From assembly GCA_017513125.1 (NCBI GenBank), contig JAFWDI010000019.1:1-64000 (forward strand): a DNA stretch of 64,000 nucleotides. Direction: 5' to 3'. The DNA is from Lachnospiraceae bacterium (GTDB lineage: Bacteria; Bacillota; Clostridia; Lachnospirales; Lachnospiraceae). The notes below the pieces were generated by a model that saw nothing but the letters and a program-made list of their open reading frames with translations, ran no database searches and was not told the DNA's origin. Shown here one piece after another: positions 16,903 to 26,334 of this stretch. The translations under genes were made by a program, and so were the position numbers. Position 1 is the first letter of the stretch; each line of letters starts with the position of its first letter.

Positions 16903-17410
16903 TGAGATCGCCCTGGTCGATCTGGATGACCGGATCACGGGATACGCCTTAAAAGCCGACGTCCATAGGGACGGTCTGCTGCACAGGGCATTTTCCGTTT
17001 TTATAACGAACGGTTCCGAGATGCTGCTGCAGCGGCGGAACGTCCGGAAGTATCATTCCGGCGGCCTTTGGAGCAATGCCTGCTGTTCGCATCAGCGGAG
17101 AGGAGAAGAGCTGGAGGAAGCCGTTCACCGCAGACTGCGGGAGGAAATGGGGTTTGACTGTGAACTCAGTGAGAGCTTCCGCTTCGTGTACCGCACCGAG
17201 TTTCGGAACGGACTGACGGAGTATGAGTACGACCATGTTTTCGTGGGGCGGTATGACGGACCCGTGACGGCGGATCCGGAGGAGGCCGAAGAGATCATGT
17301 GGGTCCCGTTCGGGGAGTTGAAGGCGCGGCTGGAAACGAGTCCCGAAGAGTTTTCGAGCTGGTTCGTGATCAGTGCACCCGCGGTATTGGCATCATTGGA
17401 GAGAAGATGA
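16895..17410 (+). CDS. idi: Isopentenyl-diphosphate delta-isomerase, type I (Nudix fold)
   Basis: This 171-residue protein shows the type I IDI landmarks: catalytic cysteine in WSNACCSHQRRGEEL, a Nudix-like helix (AVHRRLREEMGF) and the second catalytic acid in EYEYDHVFVG. It interconverts IPP and DMAPP, the C5 building blocks of isoprenoids. I chose ATG 16895, inside the end of the ligase gene (ATGAATGA), because the family begins near this point; an in-frame ATG at 16865 would add ten unconserved residues. Its place in this cluster suggests a dedicated isoprenoid supply for the downstream prenyltransferase. Confidence 0.93.
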   Translation: MNDEIALVDLDDRITGYALKADVHRDGLLHRAFSVFITNGSEMLLQRRNVRKYHSGGLWSNACCSHQRRGEELEEAVHRRLREEMGFDCELSESFRFVYRTEFRNGLTEYEYDHVFVGRYDGPVTADPEEAEEIMWVPFGELKARLETSPEEFSSWFVISAPAVLASLERR

Positions 17411-18267
17411 AAGTATCTGTCGTCATACCGGTATATAACGAAGAGGCCAGGATCCGTGAATGCCTGAACAGTCTTTTCCGGAACACCGAGCAGCCTTTCG
17501 AAGTGATTCTGGCGGACGGCGGTTCCGAAGACAGGACTGTGGAGATCGCCCGTGAATTTCCGGGAGTCAGGGTCCTTGCCAATCCGTCCAGGACCGCAGC
17601 CGCCGGCAGAAATGTCGGGATAAAACACGCGCGCGGGGATGTGATCGCGTTTACGGATGGCGACTGCATCGCGGACAGCGGCTGGATCGCCGCAATCAGG
17701 AGATGCTTCGAAGAACGCCCCGGCCTGGACGGGGTCCGCGGGAAGATCACATCCGCTCCGGGCGTTAATAAGTACGAGCGCTACTGGAACCGTCTGGCCT
17801 GGGAACTTCTGATGCAGTTCGGCGACGAGCCGCATGAGATCCGCGAACGGAACCTCGCCGACGCGCTGGTGACGGCTAACTGCGCTTACAGAAGGCGGAC
17901 GCTGGTCCGGCTGAAAGGTTTCAGCCGCTGGTTCGGGAACAATGCCGAAGACGTCGACCTGACCTGGAGAGCGCTGGACGCCGGAGCGGTCCTGACCTAC
18001 GATCCCCGGATCGTGATTCAGGCTCACGGCGTCACCTCGCGGGAGGGCATCGCGAAAAAGAGCTTCCGCAACGGCGTTTCGAGCAGTAAGCTGCAGAAGC
18101 GATACGGCGGAAAGATCAACTACGACGTCAACATTTATAAGATGCTGGGGTCGAACCTGAGAGCCGTATTCAGCAGGGAAGACGCTTCTTTGAATGTGCT
18201 GGAACTGTTTTTTCATCTGCTGGGCAAATATTGGGGCAGTCTGAAGTACAAAGTTATTAACGTTTAG
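17407..18267 (+). CDS. Glycosyltransferase family 2
   Basis: This 286-residue GT-A-fold protein starts MKVSVVIPVYNEEARIREC and has the nucleotide-sugar binding LADGGSEDRT and the metal-binding TDGDCIAD. The acceptor-side acidic motif is NNAEDVDLTWRA. It probably uses UDP- or GDP-sugars to extend a glycan on a lipid. The start is set by the ATGA overlap with idi; an upstream GTG at 17299 lies inside idi. No TM helix is obvious, so it is likely cytosolic or peripheral at the membrane. Confidence 0.9.
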   Translation: MKVSVVIPVYNEEARIRECLNSLFRNTEQPFEVILADGGSEDRTVEIAREFPGVRVLANPSRTAAAGRNVGIKHARGDVIAFTDGDCIADSGWIAAIRRCFEERPGLDGVRGKITSAPGVNKYERYWNRLAWELLMQFGDEPHEIRERNLADALVTANCAYRRRTLVRLKGFSRWFGNNAEDVDLTWRALDAGAVLTYDPRIVIQAHGVTSREGIAKKSFRNGVSSSKLQKRYGGKINYDVNIYKMLGSNLRAVFSREDASLNVLELFFHLLGKYWGSLKYKVINV

Positions 18268-18281
18268 GTGGCTAACAGAGA

Positions 18282-19322
18282 ATGAAACCGATCAGCCGGC
18301 GGGATCTGTCCGCGTTAACGCGCGCGGGTGAATGGGCCGATTCGAAATTATCATACTTTCTGGTGTCGGTCGGACTGCTGGTCTTCAGTGCCCGGGCGTC
18401 GTTCGAGCCTGCGGATATCCTGTTTTTGCTGGCGAACGGCGTCTTTTTCGCGTCATTTCTGGGCTGCAGCTATATGATCAACGACATAGCGGACCGGGAG
18501 GTGGATCTTCGTGCCGGTAAGGAAAAACCGGTCACGAAGTATTCGCCGCGTGTTCTGGCCGCGCTCTTTTCGGTGATCATGGCGCTGGGCATCGCGTGCA
18601 TCGCGGCCGCCGAACTGGTCCTGGGAGTTTTCGCGGTCTGGCATCTGGCCGTGATCCTGGCGGTCTATTATCTCGGTTTTTCCTATTCCGTAAAGCCGCT
18701 TCGCTTTAAGGAGAAGGGGCTGTTCGGCGCTGTCTTTTGTTCCTGCGCGCAGCGGATCTTTCCTTTGGCGGTGACGTGCCTCTGCTTTTCTCCGGACCGC
18801 GTGCTGCTCGCGGTCGTCGTCCTTCAGAACTTTTTCGTCGGGATGCGGTACATCCTGGTCCATCAGCTGATCGACAGGACGAACGACATCCGGACGGGGG
18901 TCAGGACGTTTTCGACGGACCATCCCGATCATTCCAGAGCGTTCGTGTACGCCAACGTGATCGCCGAGATCGCGCTGATCATCATCCAGTGTGTGTATGT
19001 GATCAGGCATTTTCCGTCCTTTGCGGGATACAGCCTGAGCGTGATCGCCGCCGCCTACATGCTGCTTCTGGTGCTGTATGTGCGGGCGGTCAGGTACATG
19101 CTGAAGGAACATGTTTTCGAAACGTTTTCTTTCGTTCCTTTTGAGGACTATTACAATATCCTGCTGCCGCTGTGGTTTTATGCCTGCATGCTGACCCGGA
19201 GCGCGTTTTTCCTGGTATTTCTGTTCCTGCTCGTGTTCATGCAGAGGAAGATGATAAAGGTACGCGGAGAGTTTCTCCTCCTGTATATCAGGAAAGTATC
19301 GGGGCTGAGGAAGACGACATGA
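18282..19322 (+). CDS. UbiA-family prenyltransferase
   Basis: This 346-residue integral membrane protein has eight to nine TM helices and both aspartate motifs of the UbiA superfamily: INDIADREVD (NDxxDxxxD, about residues 66-75) and a second acidic motif in LIDRTNDIRTG (DxxxD, about 197-205). These bind Mg2+ and a prenyl diphosphate. Members prenylate aromatics (quinones, hemes), glycerol phosphate (archaeal lipids) or attach phosphoribose to decaprenyl phosphate. Which applies here is not determined. It overlaps the next gene by 4 bp (ATGA). Confidence 0.9.
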   Translation: MKPISRRDLSALTRAGEWADSKLSYFLVSVGLLVFSARASFEPADILFLLANGVFFASFLGCSYMINDIADREVDLRAGKEKPVTKYSPRVLAALFSVIMALGIACIAAAELVLGVFAVWHLAVILAVYYLGFSYSVKPLRFKEKGLFGAVFCSCAQRIFPLAVTCLCFSPDRVLLAVVVLQNFFVGMRYILVHQLIDRTNDIRTGVRTFSTDHPDHSRAFVYANVIAEIALIIIQCVYVIRHFPSFAGYSLSVIAAAYMLLLVLYVRAVRYMLKEHVFETFSFVPFEDYYNILLPLWFYACMLTRSAFFLVFLFLLVFMQRKMIKVRGEFLLLYIRKVSGLRKTT

Positions 19323-20098
19323 ACGATTATCTGGGATATCTGGAGATTCCGCTGGCGTCAGGCTGTAATCTGAAGTGCAGAGGCTGTTCGCATTTTTCGA
19401 ACGCGGACGAACATCCGTTTCTTCTGCGGAAAGAGGAGTTTGAGCGGGAGATCCGGCGTCTGGCGGAGATCATTCCGTTCATTCATACGATCCGTCTCCT
19501 GGGCGGGGAGCCGCTGCTTAATCCCGACGTGGGCGCCATCGTCGGCATGGCCCGCAGCGTGTATCCGGCGAGCAGGATCTGCGTCGTCACGAACGGGCTC
19601 CTGATCCCGTCGCTGGACCGGAAGACGCTGCAGAGTCTGGCGGAAAACCGTGCGCTGGTGCAGATCTCGCTCTATCCGCCGGTCAAAGACCGGCTTTCCG
19701 AGATCACCGGGATCCTGGAGGAGAACGGCATCCGTTACGCAGCCACGGAGGAGATCACTCATTTTCGGAAAAGGGTCAATGCACGCGGGGACAGCGATCC
19801 GGCATACGAGTTTGAACATTGTCCGGTCGGAAAGGACTGTCATTATCTGGACCGCGGGAAGCTGTCGGTCTGCCCGGCGCCGCAGATCGCGGACATCGTC
19901 CGCGACAGGTTTCTGTTTGACCTGACCGTGCGGGAGGAGGACGTGCTGGATATCTTCGCGCCAGACGTTACCGCGGAAAAAGTGCGGAGCTTCCTGCAGA
20001 AAGCGCCTTCCGTCTGCCGGTTCTGCACGGAGCCCGAACTGTTCGAGTGGTCCGCGGGGCCGGATCCGAAGTGGGAAGACTGGGTCGTGAAGGCATGA
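19319..20098 (+). CDS. Radical SAM protein (short form)
   Basis: This 259-residue protein has the Fe-S motif GCNLKCRGCSHFSN (CxxxCxxC) near residues 16-24, the GGEPLLNPD SAM-binding strand and CVVTNGLLI. C-terminal cysteines (CPVGKDC, CPAP, CRFC) may hold an auxiliary cluster. The start is ATG 19319 at the ATGA overlap with ubiA; an upstream start inside ubiA is not credible. It is the first of four radical SAM proteins in this cluster. The substrate is unknown. The stop codon lies in the first unit of a 14-bp tandem repeat. Confidence 0.88.
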   Translation: MNDYLGYLEIPLASGCNLKCRGCSHFSNADEHPFLLRKEEFEREIRRLAEIIPFIHTIRLLGGEPLLNPDVGAIVGMARSVYPASRICVVTNGLLIPSLDRKTLQSLAENRALVQISLYPPVKDRLSEITGILEENGIRYAATEEITHFRKRVNARGDSDPAYEFEHCPVGKDCHYLDRGKLSVCPAPQIADIVRDRFLFDLTVREEDVLDIFAPDVTAEKVRSFLQKAPSVCRFCTEPELFEWSAGPDPKWEDWVVKA

Positions 20099-20144
20099 TC
20101 TCAAAGGCATGATCTTAAAGGAATGATCTTAAAGGAATGATCGG
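20089..20144 (+). repeat. Four tandem copies of a 14-bp unit
   Basis: Units at 20089, 20103, 20117 and 20131 follow AAAGG(C/A)ATGATCTT with few changes. The first copy contains the last codons and stop of the radical SAM gene (AAG GCA TGA), so the array looks like slippage of the gene's end. It lengthens the spacer to the next gene. Confidence 0.9.
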
Positions 20145-20178
20145 TCCGGACCGTATCATTGATCGAGGGAGAATACAG

Positions 20179-21270
20179 ATGGCCATGGATTACGGAAACA
20201 TGTTTGCGGACGTGTTCAGGATCAGACAGAGCATGTTCGGGGATGAGACCGCCGAAGACGGCATCCGCGATCTGCGGGAAGACGTTCAGAGCGTGATCGA
20301 GGGGAAGCGCGAAGTTCCGAAGCTGCGGTTTATTTCGTTTAAAATGACGAATTACTGCAACTCGGACTGCAGCTACTGCGTGCACGCCCGAAGCAGGCAT
20401 GAGGATCATAAGCAGGAGATTCCGACGGATATCGTCTTTCGCGCGATCGACGACGCCGCACGGCTGGGCTGCGCCGCTATCGCGGTAAACGGCGGGGAGC
20501 CCCTGCTGATGCCGCATGTGATCGATATCATTAAGCGGATCCGTGAGGACCGGATCGTTCCGGTCCTGATGACGAACGCGCTTCTCCTTCCGGATAAGTG
20601 GGAGGAACTCGGAGAAGCCGGACTGCGGTTTATTATCATTTCGTTCGACTCCATGGATAAGGAAGTCTATGAAAAGCAGCGGGGAGCCAGTTTCGAACAG
20701 GCTCTGGCGGGGATCGACGCCGCGTGCCGCCTGCGCGAGAAATACGGCGACACGGAGATCTATATCTCCGCGACGCTGACCCAGGATAATTTCGCGGATA
20801 TCCGCAAGCTTCTGGAGTTTACCGCGGAAAAGAAGATCAAGCTGCAGTTTTCGCCGTTCCATAACTACCTGGGAGACCGCGGAAAAGACTTTCGTATGGA
20901 AAGCGACCGCACCAGACGGCAGATCGGGGAACTCATCGACATGAAGAAGGAGGGCTGCCTGGTCGGAAGTTCGGTGGGCTATATGTCTCATTTCTCGGAC
21001 TATTTCCTGGAGCATAAGGCCGTGCCGGACGGGTACCGCTGCAAGATGGGCTTCTGCAACGTCTGTATCGACGCGGAGATGAACGTGAAGAGCTGCTGGT
21101 CACAGAACCTCCGGCCGCTGGGGAACCTGGCAGAGGCGTCCCTTTACGACATCTGGAACAGTGAACTGGCCCGTGAGCAGCGCGGCATGATGCTGCGCGG
21201 CGAATGCGAGGGCTGCTGGTATATGTGTACCGAGATCACCATGCTGGCGGATGACAGACTGTTCAGCTGA
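20179..21270 (+). CDS. Radical SAM/SPASM-type protein
   Basis: This 363-residue protein has the core motif NYCNSDCSYCVHARS (CxxxCxxC) near residues 60-70, NGGEPLLMPH, and a SPASM-like C-terminus rich in cysteines (CKMGFCNVCIDAEMNVKSCW, then CEGCWYMC) that can carry auxiliary Fe-S clusters. SPASM enzymes modify peptides, sugars or lipids. I placed the start at ATG 20179, behind AGGGAG at 20166-20171, rather than at 20137, which lies in the repeat array and has no RBS. Confidence 0.87.
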   Translation: MAMDYGNMFADVFRIRQSMFGDETAEDGIRDLREDVQSVIEGKREVPKLRFISFKMTNYCNSDCSYCVHARSRHEDHKQEIPTDIVFRAIDDAARLGCAAIAVNGGEPLLMPHVIDIIKRIREDRIVPVLMTNALLLPDKWEELGEAGLRFIIISFDSMDKEVYEKQRGASFEQALAGIDAACRLREKYGDTEIYISATLTQDNFADIRKLLEFTAEKKIKLQFSPFHNYLGDRGKDFRMESDRTRRQIGELIDMKKEGCLVGSSVGYMSHFSDYFLEHKAVPDGYRCKMGFCNVCIDAEMNVKSCWSQNLRPLGNLAEASLYDIWNSELAREQRGMMLRGECEGCWYMCTEITMLADDRLFS

Positions 21271-21295
21271 GGTATTTGGCAGGGGATCGGCACTC

Positions 21296-22414
21296 ATGAA
21301 TATTTCTATCATCATTCCTACATGGAACCGCGAAGACCTGGTGGAAGACCTGCTGGCGTCTCTGGAGAAGGCCAGAGCTGCGTACCGGTACGGGGACAGC
21401 GAGGTCATCGTCGTGGATTCCAGCGAAGGCGCCGCCCGGGAAGCGATCATGAAGAGCTGTGCGGATCATGACGCACGGTATTATTACGGCGACAACAGCG
21501 TCCGGAAAAAGAGAAATCTCGGGATCGACCGGGCGTCGTACGAGGTGATCCACTTTATCGATTCGGACGTGACCGTCTGTGAGGATATCCTGAATATCCA
21601 TGCGGAGACGTTCCTGAACGACGACGATCCCATGCTCGGCGGAAGCTTCGGACTGACGGAATTCGTGGGGCCGAAGAACTTCTGGTGGAAGATCGTTGAG
21701 CACACCACCTATCTGGATTCGTTCCGCTTTGCGAAGATGTTTCCCTACCAGTCATGGACGATCGGAAACAACGTCGCTTTCAAAAAAGACGTCCTGCTGG
21801 AGATCGGAAAGTTTCAGGAGGATTTCCCCTTTAAGCTCGGCGGAGACGATCTGGAAATGACTTACCGGATCACGAAAGCCGGGTACCGGATCAAATCGGC
21901 GCCGGACGCGGTGGCATATCATTCGACGGAGACATGGAGCCATGCTTCCGCCATTCATAACCGGACAAAGCGCTGGGGTCATATGGAGTATTATATCCGG
22001 CAGGCGCACCCGGAACTGTTCGTGAACTGCATACCGAAATCGGACGTGCTCTTCGGCGTGTTTCTCATCCTGTGCGCGGTGCTGTCGCTCATCAGGCTGA
22101 CCCCGGCTCCGCTGTTTTTGTGGTGCGGGTGGCTCGTCCTGTATGTCATCGTCGGATACCTGATCGAGTGCGGGAAACAGGTCCGAAATCCTTTCTATTA
22201 TCTCGCCGGGAAATGGATCCATAAAAGGTATCACTGGTATTTCATAAAAGAAAGCATTTCCCATAAAGACTTTTCGTGTCTGCATAAGGAAATGTCCTTT
22301 TCGGTCTATCAGAGCCTGCATATGTATAAAGAGGAGACCGCGAAGCTGTGGGTCTTTCTCTGCACGTTCTTCGTTTCTCTGCCGGTATGGGCGATCATCA
22401 TGGGAGGGCTTTGA
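21296..22414 (+). CDS. Glycosyltransferase family 2 with C-terminal membrane helices
   Basis: This 372-residue protein has an N-terminal GT-A domain (MNISIIIPTWNREDLVE; FIDSDVTVCEDI; the acceptor motif LGGDDLEMTYR). About residues 250-295 hold two TM helices, and a C-terminal hydrophobic segment follows, so it is membrane-tethered, as expected for enzymes acting on lipid-linked sugars. The start is ATG 21296 with an AGGGGAT ribosome binding site. It resembles the following gene in layout, and the two may be ancient duplicates. Confidence 0.9.
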   Translation: MNISIIIPTWNREDLVEDLLASLEKARAAYRYGDSEVIVVDSSEGAAREAIMKSCADHDARYYYGDNSVRKKRNLGIDRASYEVIHFIDSDVTVCEDILNIHAETFLNDDDPMLGGSFGLTEFVGPKNFWWKIVEHTTYLDSFRFAKMFPYQSWTIGNNVAFKKDVLLEIGKFQEDFPFKLGGDDLEMTYRITKAGYRIKSAPDAVAYHSTETWSHASAIHNRTKRWGHMEYYIRQAHPELFVNCIPKSDVLFGVFLILCAVLSLIRLTPAPLFLWCGWLVLYVIVGYLIECGKQVRNPFYYLAGKWIHKRYHWYFIKESISHKDFSCLHKEMSFSVYQSLHMYKEETAKLWVFLCTFFVSLPVWAIIMGGL

Positions 22415-22417
22415 CAC

Positions 22418-23545
22418 ATGAATGAGAAAACGGGCATTTCCATGATCATAGCGACGAAGGGCAGGGTAAAGCTCCTCGAAAACCTGATTCTGACCATCGA
22501 CGCGGAGCGGAGCAGCTACAGCGGACCGACCGAACTGATCATCGTGGACGATTCAAATCAGGATGAAGCCCTGCAGGTGGAAGCGCTGTGCCGGGAGCAC
22601 GACGCCGTATACGTTCCGTTCGGTCCTTCCGTCTGTGCGAAGCGGAATCTGGGAGGCAGGACTGCGTCCCAGCCTGTTCTGCTGTTCCTGGATTCGGACT
22701 GCCTCGTAACGCCGGGCATTCTGGACCGGCACGAGGCGGCATATCACGTCGACGAGCGGGTCGGCGCGGTCTGCGGACTGCTGGAGTTTACCGGTGAGGG
22801 CGGCAGGTTCTGGGACTGTGTCAGCCGGTCGCAGTTTGTGATCTGCTTCGACATGGCCAAATGGGGCAGGACCGTCCCGTGGGGGACGACGGCGAACTTT
22901 TCCGTCCGGAAAGACGTTTTTGAGGAGATCGACGGATTTGACGAAGGATTTCCGAACAAACCCGGCGGAGAAGACGTGGACTTCGGCCTCCGGATCGGGA
23001 AACACGGGTACGCGATCGCGGCGGAGCCGAAGGCGCTGGTCTTTCATGACAAGGCCACCTGGACCCCGGTGAAAGCGATGTACCGGCGGGTCTGGAATTA
23101 CGGCCGCGCGGACACGTATGTGATGGACCGCCATCCGGATAAGCTGATCAGCTGCAGTCCCCGCAGAACACTGGTCTTCCTGCTGGCCGCAGCGTTTTCG
23201 ATCGTGATGGGCCTGGCGGTGTCGCCGCTGTGCCTGATCTCGATCCCGCTCTGGCTGTTTACGGATATCGTGGGCACATCCGCGCTGATGGTGCGGCTGG
23301 CGCCCTTTAACCGGGCGACCCTGGGGCAGCAGATCGTCATACAGACGCTCATTCTGACGAATGAAAGCGGGTTCGTATTTGACTGCCTGAAGAGGGGGCG
23401 GACGCGGTATCTCACGAAACAGCTGGCCTATTTTGAGAACCAGATGAAGGGCGTGATCTTTAACTCGAGCATACTCGCCGCGGGAATCGTGATCTCCGTG
23501 CTGGCGTGTCTGGCTTATAACGCGGTGATCGCGCTGGTATTGTAA
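22418..23545 (+). CDS. Glycosyltransferase family 2 with C-terminal membrane helices
   Basis: This 375-residue protein has a GT-A domain (GISMIIATKGRVKLLENLI; LFLDSDCLVTPGI; acidic motif GGEDVDFGLRIGKHGY). TM helices lie at about residues 248-290 and 345-372. It starts 4 bp after the previous glycosyltransferase, with the GGAGGG site inside that gene's 3' end. It likely adds a second sugar to the same membrane-bound acceptor. Donor and linkage cannot be predicted. Confidence 0.9.
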   Translation: MNEKTGISMIIATKGRVKLLENLILTIDAERSSYSGPTELIIVDDSNQDEALQVEALCREHDAVYVPFGPSVCAKRNLGGRTASQPVLLFLDSDCLVTPGILDRHEAAYHVDERVGAVCGLLEFTGEGGRFWDCVSRSQFVICFDMAKWGRTVPWGTTANFSVRKDVFEEIDGFDEGFPNKPGGEDVDFGLRIGKHGYAIAAEPKALVFHDKATWTPVKAMYRRVWNYGRADTYVMDRHPDKLISCSPRRTLVFLLAAAFSIVMGLAVSPLCLISIPLWLFTDIVGTSALMVRLAPFNRATLGQQIVIQTLILTNESGFVFDCLKRGRTRYLTKQLAYFENQMKGVIFNSSILAAGIVISVLACLAYNAVIALVL

Positions 23546-23546
23546 A

Positions 23547-23566
23547 GGACGGATCCGGACGGATCC
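23547..23566 (+). repeat. Two tandem copies of a 10-bp unit
   Basis: GGACGGATCC occurs twice head to tail in the spacer between the glycosyltransferase and the radical SAM gene, just before the GGGGAG ribosome binding site. It is a small duplication with no obvious function. Confidence 0.8.
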
Positions 23567-23579
23567 GGGGAGACCCGGT

Positions 23580-25121
23580 ATGACGCGTGTCAGGGCGCAT
23601 CTGATCGCTTCAGATGCCGAAGCAGAGCTTTACAGGGATGAGATACGGGCTTATCTGGTCGAAAACGGCTGGGAGGCCGGTTCGCGGTTCGAAGATCTTT
23701 CCGCCCGGGACCGGGAGCACTGTGCGGACGATGTGTTTCTGCTGCTGTCCGTCTATGATCTCGACGCGGTCAGGATGCTCTACAGCCTCGGCGTCACGAA
23801 TGTGCATTGCCCGGCGGCTCCATCGGTATGGCTGACCGGCCGGGATGAGGAACGCGCGAAAAGCCTCGAGGAAAGATGCCTGCGGGAAAACGATCTCGCC
23901 GGGCTGAAAAGGTTGAACCGGATTCGGATGATCCTGTCGTATCTGAACCGCGAGATCGAAATGCGGTCATTCCCGGTCCAGATTCAGATCGAGACGACCA
24001 GCCGGTGCAATGCCGAGTGCATCATGTGCGGCCATTTTATATATAAAAACGAGATCGCGCGCCATATGGACCCGGAGCTGCTGGAAGCCATGGATCCGTA
24101 TCTGAAATACGCGGAGACGGTCATCCTGCACGGATACGGGGAGCCGTTTCTCTATCCGGGCATGGAACGGATGCTGGAGAAGTATCGCGAGTATGGGCTC
24201 AGGGTGGTCACGAACACGAACCTTTCCGTCCTTTCCGAAAATGTGCTGCGGATGATGCCGGAGCTGTTTTCGGAGATCACGGTGTCCATAGACGGCTGTA
24301 CGAAAGAAGTGTATGAGGGGATCCGCAGGGGGCTCTCTTTTGAGACGCTCGTAAAGAATCTGGAACGGCTCCGGGAGGCCGCTCCCGACGTAAAGAAAAT
24401 CCTCGCCATGGTGATCATGCGTCAGAACCTGCATCAGATCCCGGGTATGGTGCGTTTTGCGAAGCGGTACGGCTTCGGCACGGTCAACTTTATCGCGATC
24501 GGATCGAGCCCCTACGCGGGGAATGAAGCCGACGAGGTGTGGAACTATCCGAACGTTCTGCGCCGGCAGCTGAAGGAGGCGGCCGGGGAGGCCCGCACGC
24601 TGGGCATCGAACTGGAGATGCCGCTGCCCGCAGGGGCGCTGGAAAGCCCTGTTTCGGAGAGGGACCTCGCCCGCGAGTGGGAAAAGATCCGGGAGAAGCG
24701 GTTCTTTCCGGACGGAGACGAACAGCGCGCCCTGTATGAGCGGCATGTGGCGCCCCGGCTGAAAGAACTGGAAGCGGCGGGCATCAGGGATCACTATTCC
24801 CGCTATACGTCTTCGCCGCTGGAGCGGGATGCGCTTCGGCCGGCCGGCGGCCGGATGTGTACCGGCTGCTGTGATTCCGTTCTGTTTCGCCCTTATATCA
24901 GCCTGGACGGAAGAGTGTTCGCGTGCTGCCTGCACACGCAGCGGTATATGGGCGAGATCGGTGAGGACGGTTCTTTTGAAAGCATCTGGAACAATGAACT
25001 GTTCCGGGAGATGCGGTCGGCCTTTTACGGAGGAGAGCTGCCGGAATACTGCCGCAGCTGCTCCTTTATGGACAATGATTTTCTCTGCCTGGTAAAAGAG
25101 GACGGAGGCGCGCGCGTATGA
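23580..25121 (+). CDS. Radical SAM/SPASM protein with N-terminal extension
   Basis: This 513-residue protein has an unassigned N-terminal domain of about 130 residues, the core motif TSRCNAECIMCGHF (CxxxCxxC) near residues 140-152, LHGYGEPFLYPG, and a C-terminal SPASM segment (CTGCCDS, FACCLHTQRYMGEIG, SIWNNELFREMRSAF, YCRSC). The SIWN signature is typical of SPASM proteins. It is clearly related to the next gene. Its N-terminal domain may recognise the substrate. The reaction is unknown. Confidence 0.87.
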   Translation: MTRVRAHLIASDAEAELYRDEIRAYLVENGWEAGSRFEDLSARDREHCADDVFLLLSVYDLDAVRMLYSLGVTNVHCPAAPSVWLTGRDEERAKSLEERCLRENDLAGLKRLNRIRMILSYLNREIEMRSFPVQIQIETTSRCNAECIMCGHFIYKNEIARHMDPELLEAMDPYLKYAETVILHGYGEPFLYPGMERMLEKYREYGLRVVTNTNLSVLSENVLRMMPELFSEITVSIDGCTKEVYEGIRRGLSFETLVKNLERLREAAPDVKKILAMVIMRQNLHQIPGMVRFAKRYGFGTVNFIAIGSSPYAGNEADEVWNYPNVLRRQLKEAAGEARTLGIELEMPLPAGALESPVSERDLAREWEKIREKRFFPDGDEQRALYERHVAPRLKELEAAGIRDHYSRYTSSPLERDALRPAGGRMCTGCCDSVLFRPYISLDGRVFACCLHTQRYMGEIGEDGSFESIWNNELFREMRSAFYGGELPEYCRSCSFMDNDFLCLVKEDGGARV

Positions 25122-26320
25122 CTTTCGGCGGGATGAAAAAGAAAAACGTCGGGGAGATCGTGAGGGCGCCTTTCGGAGATGACGACGGACGCGTGTCCTA
25201 CTATCCGCGCTATATCCAGCTGGAGCACTCCAGTTTCTGCAATGCGCAGTGCATCATGTGCAACCACTTTTATCTCGAGAACCGGGGCGCGAAGCACCTG
25301 CCGAAGGAGGTCACGAAGATCCTGGATCCGGTCTTTCCCTATGTGGAAATGATTATGCTGAACGGCGACGGAGAACCTTTCCTGCATCCCCTTTTGAGAG
25401 ACTTTACGAGGCAGTATCAGAAGTACGGCATTATCGTGTCCTCGAACACGAACCTGGGTCTCCCGGATCTCGATCCCGGCAGCTTTAAGGGGTGCTTTGA
25501 CTCGCTGGTCCTGTCCTGCGACGGAGCATCGAAAGAGACCTTCGAAATGATACGGAGGGGCCTCTCATTCGAACGTTTCTGTGCGAATGCCAGGAGGCTG
25601 AGAGCGGAACTTCCGGAGATCGATCTTTCGCTGGATACCGTCCTGATGAAGGAGAACGTCCTGGAGGCGGCGGACATCGTCAGGCTGGCCGCGGAGCTGG
25701 GCGCCGCGGGCGTCCGGTTTAACATGCTGGGCGTTAATCCGGAGATCGGAAACGGAGCTGACGCGCTGTGGGACTGCATGGACCTCGCGGCGCGCGAGAT
25801 GCGGAAGGCCCGGAAAGCGGGCTGTGAGACCGGCGTCCGCACGTCGTTCCCCGCGTTCATTCCCGAGACCTTTGACGCGGACAGAGCCGCCGCGCAGGAA
25901 GAGACGGTCAGAGGCATGGATTTTCCGGAACTGATCGAACAGCGGAGAGTACAGGCTTCCGGGGCCGTCAGATGCGATCTTTCGCAGAACCGCCTTCACA
26001 GGGAATTCGGAGATTCCGATTACCGGCCGGAAGAGACGTCGGAAAGCCGGTGGTGTTCCTGGGGGCTGGAGCGGTGTTATATCGATCTGAGCGGAAACGT
26101 GTCGACCTGCTGCTTCAACGTCCATCATTATATGGGAAATCTGCTGGAGGCCGGCTCGTTCGATGCCGTGTGGAACGGTGAGAGATATGCTGCCTTCCGG
26201 AAGAATATGCGGAAAGGCGTCCTTCCGGCCTGGTGCGGGCAGTGTTCGTGGAGAGCGGACAATGCCTCGTCGATGGCGGTGGGAAAACAGATTCCGGTGA
26301 CGAAGAAGTCTGCGGAATAA
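25118..26320 (+). CDS. Radical SAM/SPASM protein
   Basis: This 400-residue protein has HSSFCNAQCIMCNHFYLENR (CxxxCxxC) near residues 40-48, LNGDGEPFLHP and SSNTNLGL. The SPASM C-terminus has WCSWGLERCYIDLSGNVSTCC and WCGQCSW. It starts at the ATGA overlap with the preceding gene, and both share the CNA(E/Q)CIMC(G/N)HF motif, so they look like a duplicated pair acting on the same or successive intermediates. There is no RiPP precursor gene in the cluster, so a non-peptide substrate is more likely. Confidence 0.87.
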   Translation: MTFGGMKKKNVGEIVRAPFGDDDGRVSYYPRYIQLEHSSFCNAQCIMCNHFYLENRGAKHLPKEVTKILDPVFPYVEMIMLNGDGEPFLHPLLRDFTRQYQKYGIIVSSNTNLGLPDLDPGSFKGCFDSLVLSCDGASKETFEMIRRGLSFERFCANARRLRAELPEIDLSLDTVLMKENVLEAADIVRLAAELGAAGVRFNMLGVNPEIGNGADALWDCMDLAAREMRKARKAGCETGVRTSFPAFIPETFDADRAAAQEETVRGMDFPELIEQRRVQASGAVRCDLSQNRLHREFGDSDYRPEETSESRWCSWGLERCYIDLSGNVSTCCFNVHHYMGNLLEAGSFDAVWNGERYAAFRKNMRKGVLPAWCGQCSWRADNASSMAVGKQIPVTKKSAE

Positions 26321-26334
26321 CAGAAGGAGCTCAT

